A DNA stretch of 64,000 nucleotides from Opeltia flavorubescens (Eukaryota > Ascomycota > Lecanoromycetes > Teloschistales > Teloschistaceae): assembly GCA_000442125.1 (NCBI GenBank), contig KE546979.1:310001-374000 (forward strand), written 5' to 3'. A program made the position numbers and the translations under genes. Under the pieces are notes generated by a model that saw only the letters and a program-made list of their open reading frames with translations, had not been told where the DNA came from and made no database searches. Below, piece after piece: positions 20,274 through 31,135 of this stretch; positions within the stretch are counted from its first letter, which is position 1, and every line of letters begins with the position of its first letter.

Positions 20274-23200
20274 ACAAGGGTTGCTTTGGCTTTTGCGGAT
20301 TAGCGTGGCGTATGTAGGGGTGACGGGCTGGTTTTGCAAGGGTTGTAGCTGTGATTGTGCTAGGGCTTTCGATGGGGTGGAGGGCGAGGTATCGATGTCA
20401 TGTGGGTAAAGTCATACAGTGAGTAAGTGAATGCAAACTTGAGGATTGCACTTTCTGTTCATCCCTTTTTCCAGCTGCATTTCTTTTTCTCCCCCATCTC
20501 TTTCTTCCTTCAAGTCCACGCAAATTTATTTTCTTTCTTAGCATCAGATTATTGCACTCTCCAAATACTGTTACGNGAAAATTCTTTCCTCAATAAATAC
20601 AAATTCCCCCTAAAAACCAGCGGTGCAGGACCCCCTTCTTTTTTTAGAGAGGAATACTGCAAGGCATCCTTTTTTCTTCTCTGCTTCGATAGAGGATGCC
20701 TTAACGGAGCGTTGGCAGATTTACACTCTCTTTTTCCTTCTTCCTGTTTTATCCTGTATAGGCAAGAGAGGGAGGGGAAAGGGACCTGAGGAATGAAGGC
20801 ACGTTATTCTGATCTTTTCTTGTCTTTCCTTTTTTGGGGAGGGGAGGGGGGGTTGCTGGATTCTCGTTTGAGGGGGTTCGGGTGGATTGCGTGCAAGAGA
20901 ACGTCTCGGAAATGTTTTGCTTTGTTTTTGGTGATAAGTGGAGGGGGGAGTAGATTCGAGGATGGGCAAAGGGGGTTTGAAGATGGGAATGGAGGAGATA
21001 TGAAAGAGAGGAGGGTAGGAAGGGGTGTGGAGGGGAAGGGGATGATAGAGGAGAGGGGGTTCTTTTTCTTTAAGCAATTTCGATCGAGGATTCTATGATC
21101 TTGATTAATGGTTTTCAAATTTACATGAAGGGGAGGCCGTCTGTCGGTGAAGAAATTGGTCGTTTTCTGGCAGGAGAAATTGAATATCTGGGAAGATTAA
21201 TGGGATACTCTGATTTCTTCCGAATTTCTTTCGAGCCTATTGAGAGAGAATAGGATGAATGAGATCTATATCATCGACCAAGATCGGGATATTATACTCA
21301 ATGTCTTCTATCTAGTATTTCTTTCGATTCATGATTCGCATGGATATACCCTATCACATCCATCGCATCCATTGTTTTTTTTGGTAACGTGGAAAATACT
21401 AGTGATAGATGCAACAAATATCTCCTTCCAAAAAGTATCAATTCTCCGAGTTTGATCATCACACTGTCACATGTTTTCAATCTATCATATTGGAACTCCG
21501 GGATCGGTGAAGCATAACCGCTTCTATTTCACTAATCGAATAGATGGGTTCATATCACAGCATGTTCTTCTTCTTGATAAACCGGCAGACACATGCAACA
21601 TGGAAACATTGACGCATCTCCAACTCATAAATGTCCGCTGAATGGGACGGGACGAGATGTATAGATATCAACCTGACGATGATACTGTTGTGGAGATGGA
21701 GAAGAGATAGGGTAGGGAAGGAGCGTTTTGCGACTGAAGGAGAGGTGGGAGTGTTGGGGATGGGACAGAGGTGGAGAGGGGAATGGAGGTTTTGTTGGAA
21801 AGCTTTCTATTCTTTACTTCTTACTTTACTGAAGATAGGAACTAATGTATACCTTGATCATAATCCGGAATGATGGGATTGAGGAGATACGGCGTGGGGC
21901 TAGCAGATGGTTTTACGTTGGAGACAATGGAATTGAAATATAAGGTTAGGATTTGGGGCCCTGAGATGAAGGAGGGAGCAGCTTGAGAAAGATGAGGTTG
22001 AAGAAAGATTTTAGGTATAGGATTTACATAAGTTAATCATCAAAGTATCGGATGATCGTTCGCCTAGATATTAAATGCTTACATCTCGATGTATCGATTT
22101 ATGGGAAACGAAGTATCGACTTCAAACCTGCGTGCCTGCTAGTATATATTGCAACGCATTGGAGATAAGCTAATAAAAATACCGCATACGGCTTAGTGTG
22201 TCGGAATATCTTCGGAGAGATTTCAGATGCAGAATCGTGTGAGGAGGGTTTACTCCTGTCCTTCTCACGCTCCGGGAAATAGAGATTGGTAGCTAGGATG
22301 AGGAGCGATGATCGGTCGTTGCTAAGCTGGCTAAACATACAATGAGAACAGATTCAAATGTACCCTGGACTTTGCACTGATGATGGGGTACGATAATGAT
22401 CAATGTTCTCGACTTATGTTGCGATGGGAATTTTCTGGGGGAAGCGCTGTATGATCACTCATGAGACAGAATTGAAAGGGAGTATCTGTCAGTTGTGCGG
22501 CATGTCAATGCATTAAGAGATGTTATCTCCGGCAGAGAATGGCTAAAAGCTTGAAAAAGTCGAAGGTCAAGTCGGATCTAGGAGTGAAATGTCGCTCGGG
22601 TACGGATACATAATGGGACAGTGAGAGGCTGAAAACTCATGATGATAAGAAGAGTGACCTCAGGGTATGCCATCAACATTACCTTGATGCTCCCCACTTT
22701 CACAGATCGCAAGCTAAAGACGAGCGATATTGTAGCTCACCTTTGGCGAAAATGCCACATATTGAGAGTTGAGAACAACAAAGGAGGTGGGGCTGCCGAA
22801 GAGGCATGTTGAACAACATTGGGGAGATGAGTAACATGTTGCTCGTGAATCGATGCTGCCGTATTGTGGTTGCCCTTCTGTTCCGGGGATTTCTCAAGAT
22901 GATCGTCACGATGTCTGATATACTATTTTCTTGCCCTTCTTGCAACCCCTCTGTCTGCATATCTGTTCACAAATGCATTGTGGGTGTCTTTGATTACAGG
23001 AATGGAGATGGAGATGGATTGAATGGGCTTCGGTGCCCATGTACNAAGCCGAGATAGTGTCTATAAGTACCATAGAAGCAACTTTGTATCATGCCTAGGC
23101 ATAGAACAAAGAGGGAGCGACAGCCAGGTGACAAGGTATGGCGTTGCAAATGCTGTGCGAGCGCTTCTCTGCCAATGACCCTAAGTTGAAACGATAGCAT

Positions 23201-26081
23201 TGTGATTATGTTGTAGCTGTTGTTTAAAACCCCTAAGCTCTTTAAAATGCAACCTTTCTTGACAAGAAGGCATACGGTAGCGTTGTCCACCGCCCCGTTC
23301 TACTTCACTTCCCAGTCCACGTCGACAGCACTTATGGATGCTGTCTGTCAGATTTTAGAGAAATTTGGCAAGGGTAAGATGGCGGTCCAGCTATGGGTAT
23401 TGAGCTCGTCGGTGGGTTGGTTGAGACGAACGAGGATCCTGAGGCTAATACTTTGACATGAAAGTACGCCGGACGGCGAGGGTCACTGCTGAGGACATGG
23501 AATTAGAGGTCGAAGGAGAGCACTGTAGGCCTATATAGCTTAGATAGAGGAGAAGGAACGAGTAGGTGACGAATACTTTAGTGGAAGGCGGTGGTAGCTG
23601 AACTAGACGTAAGCATAACATTCCCGCGTGCCAGAGAGCGTATAAAGGAGTCATACTTTGGTCATCTTTTCTAAGAGCGCTGTTTCTGAAACCGCTATTT
23701 TTAAAGCTGATCTGCTATGATAGGTATCAACCCTGAGCTGGAGGAGCCGATACTGCAATGCATTTCTTGAGTATTCGGATACTCGTAGTGATTGGGTTGT
23801 CCCTCGTGGTTCTCTTCCCCAGGCCATCGATCGTGGTACGACGATGTGTCCAAAAGAGCTAGCAGTAGTGAATTTGCGGCTTACAAAGGCATCGTTAATC
23901 AGACGAAGACAGGGAAGGACCCACGTAGAGAAGATTGTGATCTCAGAGGCTTGTACTACCGGTAATCCCCTCTGGCTTCCCTAATTGCCTTATTCTGCAG
24001 TCATACTCAGATGTAGAAAAACGATGTGAAGATCTGTTTCATCGATATCCGGCAATTGCGTCGGTATTGAAGTTATTCTGACGGGATCTTTTCGTGGGCA
24101 TTACATGCAGCAAGCTCTCATCCTGGAGCAGTGAGGCAGTCACGGACCTCCGAAGGGCCATGGCTAAGGGTGATAGGCGTTCGCTTGATATGTTGCCGAC
24201 GCACACCAGTGACGGGGCTCGAAACATTCCCTGCGAGTGTCCCTTAAGCGAGACGTAGGATCCGGGAAGAAGACATAGCTAGCGTCGATGATCAGAGAAA
24301 CTAAAGACCAAATTAGAACGATCAACACCGACGTTAAAGCTGAGAAGCGGATCGTAGGCAAAATCGTGACGGAAAAGTGTGATTCCAGCCTGTGATGTAA
24401 GTAGAAGGTTTGAGGTAGGGTGGCGTTCGTATGGTATCGGAGGTAGGCGCGGCTATAACAGTCAAGGTGGCTCCGCATGTTTGACCAAGCCGCAGCGGAA
24501 GATTGAGCGAGTAGACTCTATGCGATCCGTGGTACCTGGACCTGAAAGTAGCCGATTTGGCCCTGACGTCGCCGCAGAGAGGTTCGGGTTATTTTTGATG
24601 AAACCTGGGGGGAAGCTTAGATGGCGTTTGGATCGGGAATGGTTGAATTCGACAGATCAAAACCTGGAATTCAAACCTTGAAGTACACCCGGCCTAGCTC
24701 CAGTCGCCAGAGGCTTTGCGTTAAGCATGTTCATGCCGGGTGGAACGGGTATCTGCGTTACTGTGGACGGCGGTGGTGGTGCATGTGGCGTGGTAATCGC
24801 TGCGCCATGGAAACACTGATCATTGAATCCTCCAATATGAATGGTGCGATGAATGATAAACATGATTTCATCTGTTTCAACCAGCTGGATGGTAGAATTG
24901 GAAACGACTAGATATGTACATCACAGATGGAATACCGATTGAGGAAAGAGCGAGAAGTCCAATTAGAGTAGGAGTTCCTTGGGCTTCCAGGAGTCCTCCT
25001 AGTTCGTCCAATTGTAGAGCGGTTCCTCGATCCAGGTCGAGTCATGATTGAAATGATGCACGTGTTCGTTAGAATATGAAGATATCTCCGAGTTCCTGAC
25101 CTTTGTAATGTGACTAATGCACTCGTCCCTGCCGAATTCTGATATTGTGCAGCAAGGATTGTCAGGGTATATGCATTCTCGTTCACAAGCCGCTATCTCG
25201 ACCGTGGAGTGACCTTTAGGACTGCCGGCAGCAGCAGATCCCTGTTCCATAAATCCCGGTCCATAGACTGTTGGAGGTTCAGATACCGTACCGCTGATCA
25301 GCTCGGTTCTAGGGACGGAAGACTTTGAGCACAGACAGAGCTCTGAGAATTAGGATGCTCGTGTAGAAGTGAGTGATCAGCACTGTCTTATGCGTATGCT
25401 GGTAACCCATGCTACTTCTCTATTCGCCGTCTCGAGTATACCTGCAACGAGCTTGCAGACTGATCCTGGTTGCACTAATCATCACAGCCTGTCCAGCTAC
25501 GAGATCGTCGCCTCTGAAGTTGAAGCTTCTAAAAAGGTTCTGTTCGTGCAGCCATGTGGGCACATGCGCGCCACATAATGCCCGATCTCATCACGGTCGT
25601 CTCAAATCAAGTGGAGTTGAAAGCAAACTTTGCATGAGAAGGTGAACCAGGCAGCCATTACATGCAGATGGGTTGAATGGAATGTAGGACGATACGAGAA
25701 ACAATATAACGTCAATCTTCGTGAAGTACAAGCCCAGCAAATCACTGCCTTGCAGACAGAGATAATGCAGAGCAGGATGCATGAAACGGCAGAAGCAAGA
25801 CCGGCTACCGAACACGAGCATAGCGTTTCCCCCGTGTTTGGAACCTTCGTAGTTCGCTTTCATAAAGATCCGAGATCATCGTCCTTGTCTTTCTGCTCGA
25901 GGATCGTTGCTTAGGTTGCGTTGCGCCTCGCAGGCCAGAACGACGAAGAGTCCTAGCAACATTTTGGAACCCTATTCCTATCAGGCTTCCAGCATCACTA
26001 TCCTTTCCTACTCACTTCGGCCCATTCCAATTCGGTGGTCAGGAATTGTCAAGACGAAACTATTTAGCCTTTGCCCGGAAC
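20274..26081. other. Gene-poor interval, 5.8 kb
   Basis: Begins with the 3' flank of the Prs gene. A pyrimidine-rich tract (about 20450-20530) is followed by a strongly purine-rich tract (about 20830-21065) on the plus strand. The rest holds only short frames. Two stretches have some protein-like character but no identity: plus strand 23246-23456 and minus strand about 24160-24480 (one hydrophobic segment). Ambiguous bases occur at 20576 and 23045. I call no gene here. Confidence 0.45.
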
Positions 26082-26639
26082 ATGGCTTCGCATAATAGTC
26101 AGGATGCTTTGCTGGCTCATGAGCAAGATGTTCTCGAAAGCTATAGCGCCCGGGCTTCAGATCCAGGACCTGGATACAAGGTGAGATCCTTCAAGAGTCT
26201 CTCTACATTGAGCGAAGGTGTTGGGAGCCGCTGCTCCAGTGAGCTTCAGAAAGGGGCGGATCAAGTGTTGTTGCAATCATTGGCGTGGTCTCAGCCATTT
26301 TTCGCATCCTGCCTTCCAACCAGATCTCGCTTACTAATGTTCTCTGTCGAGATTACCGTACAGGATGAAAACCAACATCGTCGAAGACATTCAACTCCGG
26401 CAGCTTTGATGAGCCAAGAAGACATTAAGTCCACCGGACACGCTTCTGTGGGTTATGAGTCGACAACCACGGTACCATACCACAAATCAGAGACACACTG
26501 TCACCATATCATGCAACAGTGGAAGGAGGAAAACCCTCGCGAAGAGCCATTCAGTAGTGTGGTGTACTATGCCAAGAAAGACGTACGCAATCCAGAGACC
26601 GGAGTCATCGATGGAGGAAACCACCAGAATGGGAAATGA
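26082..26639 (+). CDS. Small hydrophilic protein of unknown function, probable 2 exons
   Basis: The ATG at 26082 opens a frame to a stop at 26639. An intron at 26181-26363 is likely (GTGAGA donor after GPGYK, TTACTAATG branch-like sequence at 26331-26339, CCGTACAG acceptor). The intron is 183 nt, a multiple of three without a stop, so either a 124-residue spliced or a 185-residue unspliced product is possible. I prefer the spliced form because the intron part has a different composition. The protein has acidic and polar N-terminal sequence (ALLAHEQDVLESYSARASD), a basic patch QHRRRHSTPA and a His/Cys cluster SETHCHHIMQQW. It ends with an unusually Asn/Gly-rich tail (IDGGNHQNGK). No signal peptide or membrane segment. 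Family not recognised. Confidence 0.55.
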   Translation: MASHNSQDALLAHEQDVLESYSARASDPGPGYKVRSFKSLSTLSEGVGSRCSSELQKGADQVLLQSLAWSQPFFASCLPTRSRLLMFSVEITVQDENQHRRRHSTPAALMSQEDIKSTGHASVGYESTTTVPYHKSETHCHHIMQQWKEENPREEPFSSVVYYAKKDVRNPETGVIDGGNHQNGK

Positions 26640-27536
26640 GCTGCATAAGAACAGCCAAGCTCGGAAGCCGGTGTCTCGTTATCTGGCGTATGGTTTGTTT
26701 TGTTTCAGAATCAAGGAAATGGGTTGAGGTGAATCGCTGCGATGGCGTGTTAATTATTGGATATTTGACTTGCAGGTTCACATCTGAAGGAAGTCGGAAA
26801 TAAAGAGGTACACATAGTAGTGAACGAATGAATGAAACTTCTAATACGAGATTGAATAGCTTTGAATTGAACACGTACACACAGGAGCCATGAGTGACTG
26901 GCCAGTTGCCCATACCTCGACTCGCTTGACTGTCAAGGATTCATTGATAGCCTTGTGGATTATGTAAGCAGGAATCCTGGTCCAAGCTCAGCTGAATTGA
27001 GACTAGTCAGGGGTAAATCGACGATCATCATCAGACGGAAGATTGCAGGCTTCTTCAGCCGAAGAGGCCCGCCTTCTAGTCTACTCTTTTTGGGAACCAG
27101 GGGTAAAGGGCGGCGTCGTTATGGCGGCGCGCCTCTATCCTGACGTGTACCGTATCAGGACCTTCCGCCCAAGAGTGGCTCTGCCGGTATTACTTGCGTC
27201 TCTGGCCTCCCACCTACACAATCTCCATTGAATCTTCCACCCCGCAACCCTCCATCAACGAATGGGTCTCGTTCAACTTCACCCTCGGTGAGAGGTCATC
27301 GCTGCCGAATTGAAGACGGAGATGAACTAACCCTCGCCAAGTCTAGTTTTCTCTGAGATTACATTTGCCGCAACACTCTTCGCCCCGATCTCCGCACAAT
27401 CGCCATCCACATGAAAAATCTGAACAACTACCGCCCCGCCATCATTGTCGTTGGCCCTCCTTCAAGCTATCGGCCTGATCCCTTCGTACATGCTCCACAA
27501 TCCTGAATCAGCAGGCAGATTCTGGAAGATCTCAAC
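26640..27536. other. Upstream region of the PH-domain gene, possible leader exon
   Basis: No gene called. The stretch 27140-27360 is GC-richer than its surroundings, with open proline-rich frames and a GTGAGA sequence at 27290. It could be a non-coding or coding leader exon of the PH-domain gene, but I cannot fix its frame. Confidence 0.35.
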
Positions 27537-29897
27537 ATGGAAGCGGCCTCCTTCCAAGGCGCCCAAAGTCCCGCTGGAGATGAATCACCATCCAGTACAC
27601 GAAAGATCCGGCGTATTCATCGTCAGCGCATCAATACGCCCCCTAAATTTGACAAGATTGGACAGAATCATCAATCTGTCTTTGAGGAATCACACATGAA
27701 ACGTCAAGCATCGAGGGGACGACTACTTGGTATTTTCAACAGGACAAGGTCGACCAAGCCATCTACAGTTACGGTCGATCAAGGTCTTGAACGCAATGTT
27801 TCGGCGGATCGGGAATCGAAAACAGTTCCAGTGACCTCCGAATCACCACCACCTAAGGAAATTGCCGATTTGGTGCCACCTGAACCAATTCCCGCCATCG
27901 AAGCCAGCAAGCAGCAGCCATTGAAGGCAAAGAGAACCAAGTCTTTCAAACAATCACAGCATACAAACAAGTCTATCTCTTGGGATCCACCGCCCTTATT
28001 TCAAGCTTATCCTCAGTCGGTCAAACATGCAGAGGTGCATGCACCAAACTTGTCTGCTGACACCATTTTAAGGTGCAATGAGAAGAAGCGCAAGCAAAAG
28101 AGGAGGGAGAAGACTTCCGAGTCCGATCAGATGAATGGTGCTGGTGGTGGAATTGCCTCACCTGGCGAGGAATGTCAAGATGGGATACATGATCTAGATA
28201 TAGTACGGAAAATCTACGTGCTGGTCACGTCTGGCTATTTCTTACAATATGCGGGGGAAGGTAGCTTCGACAGGTTGCCGGAGAAAATCATGCCGATTGG
28301 ACAGGATTCGACTGCCTATGCAAGCGATGCGATACCCGGGAAACATTGGGTCTTGCAGGTATCACACGCGTCAGACGAAAATGGAGAACCCAAGCTTGAG
28401 AAGTGGTCGCTGGCTAAGAGACTTGGTATGCGTGGCGATGGAAAGAAATGCTCTGCTTCCAACTACCTGTTAATCCTGGATAGCCCAGGGGATCTAGAGT
28501 CTTGGCTGAGTGTTGTTCGAAGAGAAATCGAAGCCTGGGGCGGTAAGAGGTATCAACCGGACTTAGTCGTTCGTCCTAGCCCTGAAGTACCCCAGACCCT
28601 ACGACAAACGCCAAGTCGTCAATTTTTGGTCAAGAGGGATCCCAACCAATTCTCAAATATCCTATCCGAGTCGGGTGCCGATGGCCAGGGAATGGCCTTT
28701 GAAGGCGCATCAATTGCAGCAACTCGCAAACATTCTACAGCTACTCAAGACTCGATCCATTCACCTTCAACATCAAATATGACAACATCAACGGATCAGA
28801 ACATGTTGGATCGATTAAGGAGCAGTCCAAGGATGTCTCGAGTCTCCACGGAAGCCAAGACGTACTCTACCTCTAGAGAATCATCGCCTGTACCATCTCC
28901 CACGAACCTAGCTTTTCACCTTGAGGACTTTACCCCCAGTCAGGAGCAATCGAAGACCGTGGACAGATCGACAATGGTTTCGGGTCCGACTTCACGATCG
29001 TTGCCTGCATCCAGGAGTCCATCTGTCCCAGCGTCTTCGAGTGGAGCTCCCAATTTCAGTGTACCTAGCTTTAGCAAACGATATTCTAGCGCATACAGTA
29101 CCCCTCCTCTATCGACAGCCTCTTCGAGCACAAGCAATCCTACACGCAAGTCAGCATCGCCACCCATCATCAAGGAACAGCATGACGGTACCATCACACT
29201 TAATAGTATACGGACACAAGTGTCTGAGCCCTCTGGAACGTCGTCGATCAATGACATGTCTGGCAAAGAGAGTAAATTAGCACCGGGCTACCAAGTAAAT
29301 ATGGACGAATCAAGCCCAGAAGCACCGTCTTCTGATCGGCCGGTACCGCGCCGCTTTTCCTCTCTAGAATACTCCCGTGGTATATCCCCAATCAAGGGTC
29401 AAATACCCAGGACGCCTTCTCCGCACCCCCCACCTACTTCAGCTCTTCCAGCCTTGCCTCATTTCGGCAGTAAGAATCTAACGGCTCCATCACACACCCT
29501 ACGCCGCCCTGTCAGCATGCAAATCCACACCTCTACATTACCCTCATCATCTGCTGATCCGAAACCCCCCCTTCCAACGATATTATCAACACCTGATAAA
29601 GGTTTGGATTCGCAACTGCCACCCCCGTCACGAGATCCTCCTCCACCTCCAGCGTCGCTTTTCACGTCAGTACGCAGTGCAGAGCAGCTTCTAGTCCCGC
29701 CAAGTAAGGTCCTCAATCGCCGGAGTATGCCCCACCTAGGATTACCCCCGTCTGCTCCTCCTACCGGGCCTCTACCTACTCCTCCGGTACCGAGGCTGCC
29801 GCCTATCAAGCTTTCCTCTGGTAGCCTGAGAAGGTCCATGGAGAGGCCTTTGAGAGCCGGGCTTGGCACCGGGCCGGGCGGGCTGCTTAAAGAGTGA
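27537..29897 (+). CDS. PH-domain protein with long Ser/Pro-rich disordered tail
   Basis: Open frame of 786 residues starting MEAASFQG. The N-terminal part is basic and polar (IRRIHRQRINTPP, ESHMKRQASRGRLLGIF). A pleckstrin-homology domain covers about residues 222-335: strands from IVRKIYVLVTSGYFLQY, a charged loop, WVLQVSHASD, YLLILDSPGDLESW and the closing helix with conserved Trp (LESWLSVVRREIEAWG). PH domains bind phosphoinositides or proteins, so membrane recruitment is likely. Residues about 350-786 are Ser/Thr/Pro-rich with many SP and TP sites and poly-proline runs (SRDPPPPPASL, GPLPTPPVPRLPP), possible SH3/WW ligands and kinase sites. It resembles large fungal PH proteins without an assigned role. 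An upstream leader exon is possible. No break in the frame. Confidence 0.82.
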   Translation: MEAASFQGAQSPAGDESPSSTRKIRRIHRQRINTPPKFDKIGQNHQSVFEESHMKRQASRGRLLGIFNRTRSTKPSTVTVDQGLERNVSADRESKTVPVTSESPPPKEIADLVPPEPIPAIEASKQQPLKAKRTKSFKQSQHTNKSISWDPPPLFQAYPQSVKHAEVHAPNLSADTILRCNEKKRKQKRREKTSESDQMNGAGGGIASPGEECQDGIHDLDIVRKIYVLVTSGYFLQYAGEGSFDRLPEKIMPIGQDSTAYASDAIPGKHWVLQVSHASDENGEPKLEKWSLAKRLGMRGDGKKCSASNYLLILDSPGDLESWLSVVRREIEAWGGKRYQPDLVVRPSPEVPQTLRQTPSRQFLVKRDPNQFSNILSESGADGQGMAFEGASIAATRKHSTATQDSIHSPSTSNMTTSTDQNMLDRLRSSPRMSRVSTEAKTYSTSRESSPVPSPTNLAFHLEDFTPSQEQSKTVDRSTMVSGPTSRSLPASRSPSVPASSSGAPNFSVPSFSKRYSSAYSTPPLSTASSSTSNPTRKSASPPIIKEQHDGTITLNSIRTQVSEPSGTSSINDMSGKESKLAPGYQVNMDESSPEAPSSDRPVPRRFSSLEYSRGISPIKGQIPRTPSPHPPPTSALPALPHFGSKNLTAPSHTLRRPVSMQIHTSTLPSSSADPKPPLPTILSTPDKGLDSQLPPPSRDPPPPPASLFTSVRSAEQLLVPPSKVLNRRSMPHLGLPPSAPPTGPLPTPPVPRLPPIKLSSGSLRRSMERPLRAGLGTGPGGLLKE

Positions 29898-30741
29898 ACC
29901 TAGGCTTCTCTGCACCGCTTTTCGTACGAAATTTCGGTTTTCTCGAGGTTAAGAAACAATTTTGGCTGGATTCTCGCACCGTATACCCTTCTTATTTTCT
30001 GTATAACATATCTGTAAGAAAACTTCATGTACGACTTTCACATTATGCTTCTTCTAAATTTTCGCGTATCTTGATTGCAATGCCGCTGGTTCGGCGAATT
30101 TTTTGACGCCTTTGTTTGAGATTGGATATCTGGGCGATGGACACGATGCGGCATGAATATACGAGGCATGTCTTTGTACATCAGTGTGATTTGTAGAATA
30201 CCCTTGGTTATATCAAATGTACTGGATGTTCGAGATTTTGTTCACTTTCGAGTAGATGGATGCCGTTTCGCATTGTTGAGGAAGACTGATGCGATAGGTT
30301 TTCTGGTACAGTCAACAACCTGCACGAAATCCCACGAGTCAGGTAAAAGGTCACGAGACAAACAAGCAATATCAATTTTGCAACTTCATGCGAACAGGAA
30401 CTAGGTGTTCGTATCGCACTGGCTTGACCTCTTACTTGAGTCTAGTGACTGATTGGGATCTACAAAAGGGTACAAGCGACGATGCAACGCAATGATCAAG
30501 GAAAGTATATTTTAGGCACCTCCATCTAAATACAGTATGCACAGTACAACAGAACTCGCTTGGACAGGTCTCAATTGTCCGTCGAGCAAAGTCCAAGGTT
30601 GTCTTTAAGGAAAGTTGACAACCTGTACAACCATGATACCAAAAATGATTCCAGACAAACATCAAACCTCCATCTGTAACTTCCCTACAGAATGATGGAT
30701 CAGACTTCAACCGAATCAGGAAATGACGCTTTACATACCAT
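29898..30741. other. Intergenic between two convergent genes
   Basis: Contains the 3' flanks of the PH-domain gene (plus) and the peptide gene (minus). No further gene or repeat was seen. Confidence 0.5.
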
Positions 30742-31029
30742 TCAGCACTTCCCATATTTGAACGTGATGCACGTGGTAGTATGGCCTCCATTGTCTCCAA
30801 TAGGCATGCAGTTGAGCATCACACAGCGGCGGCCCACGCAAGTCTGTTGGCTAGGGCATTTCCCGCGCTTTTCGAGCAAGCCGGTGGCTTCGTTCCGGGT
30901 TTCGAGAACGTCGTCGGCGAGGCCGCTGAGGTCGACGTTGAAGGATTTTCCGTTGCTGGGTGGTTCGGCGGTGGTTGGCATAGAGGCGGCAAGGCCGAGG
31001 AGAGCCGCGAGGAGGATTGTGACCTTCAT
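30742..31029 (-). CDS. Secreted six-cysteine peptide precursor with KEX2 site
   Basis: Intronless gene for 95 residues on the minus strand, starting at the ATG at 31027-31029. A basic start (MK) and hydrophobic core (VTILLAALLGLAAS) form a signal peptide cut near residues 16-21. A propeptide of about 35 residues follows and ends in LLEKR (residues 51-55), a KEX2 site. The predicted mature peptide has 40 residues and six cysteines at mature positions 3, 9, 14, 19, 32 and 40 (spacing 5, 4, 4, 12, 7), enough for three disulphides. It is small, basic and disulphide-rich, like secreted fungal effectors or antimicrobial peptides; which it is cannot be told from sequence. A TATA box lies about 100 bp upstream. 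The gene sits at the border of the gene-poor block, a common place for such genes in plant-associated fungi. Confidence 0.8.
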   Translation of the reverse strand: MKVTILLAALLGLAASMPTTAEPPSNGKSFNVDLSGLADDVLETRNEATGLLEKRGKCPSQQTCVGRRCVMLNCMPIGDNGGHTTTCITFKYGKC

Positions 31030-31127
31030 ATTGGTTGCTGAATAGGTTTGGTGCGTCGGTCGTTTTGGGGGATGATTGGATTGAGGGGGATGATGGCGAA
31101 AGACGGATGAAGGTACGATCTGGTCCC

Positions 31128-31135
31128 TTTATATA
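31128..31135 (-). promoter_or_regulatory. TATA box of the secreted peptide gene
   Basis: Read on the minus strand the sequence is TATATAAA, 98-106 bp before the ATG. That leaves room for a leader of about 70 nt, whose sequence is CA-rich as in many fungal leaders. Confidence 0.55.

Noticed and set aside
20721-21118. Proline-rich minus-strand open frames
   Set aside because: They are translations of a simple purine/pyrimidine tract without start context or splice logic.
23246-23456. Plus-strand frame MQPFLTRRHTVALS... as a possible gene end
   Set aside because: Some protein-like character, and another frame nearby ends in a plausible C-terminus, but no consistent gene model or family could be built.
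24164-24478. Minus-strand frame with one hydrophobic segment
   Set aside because: Starts without context, no homologous family recognised and neighbouring frames are broken.
29459-29869. Gly-rich minus-strand frame of 136 codons
   Set aside because: Shadow of the proline-rich tail of the PH-domain protein.
30432-30800. 122-codon minus-strand frame
   Set aside because: Overlaps the 3' end of the secreted peptide gene in another frame and has no features of its own.
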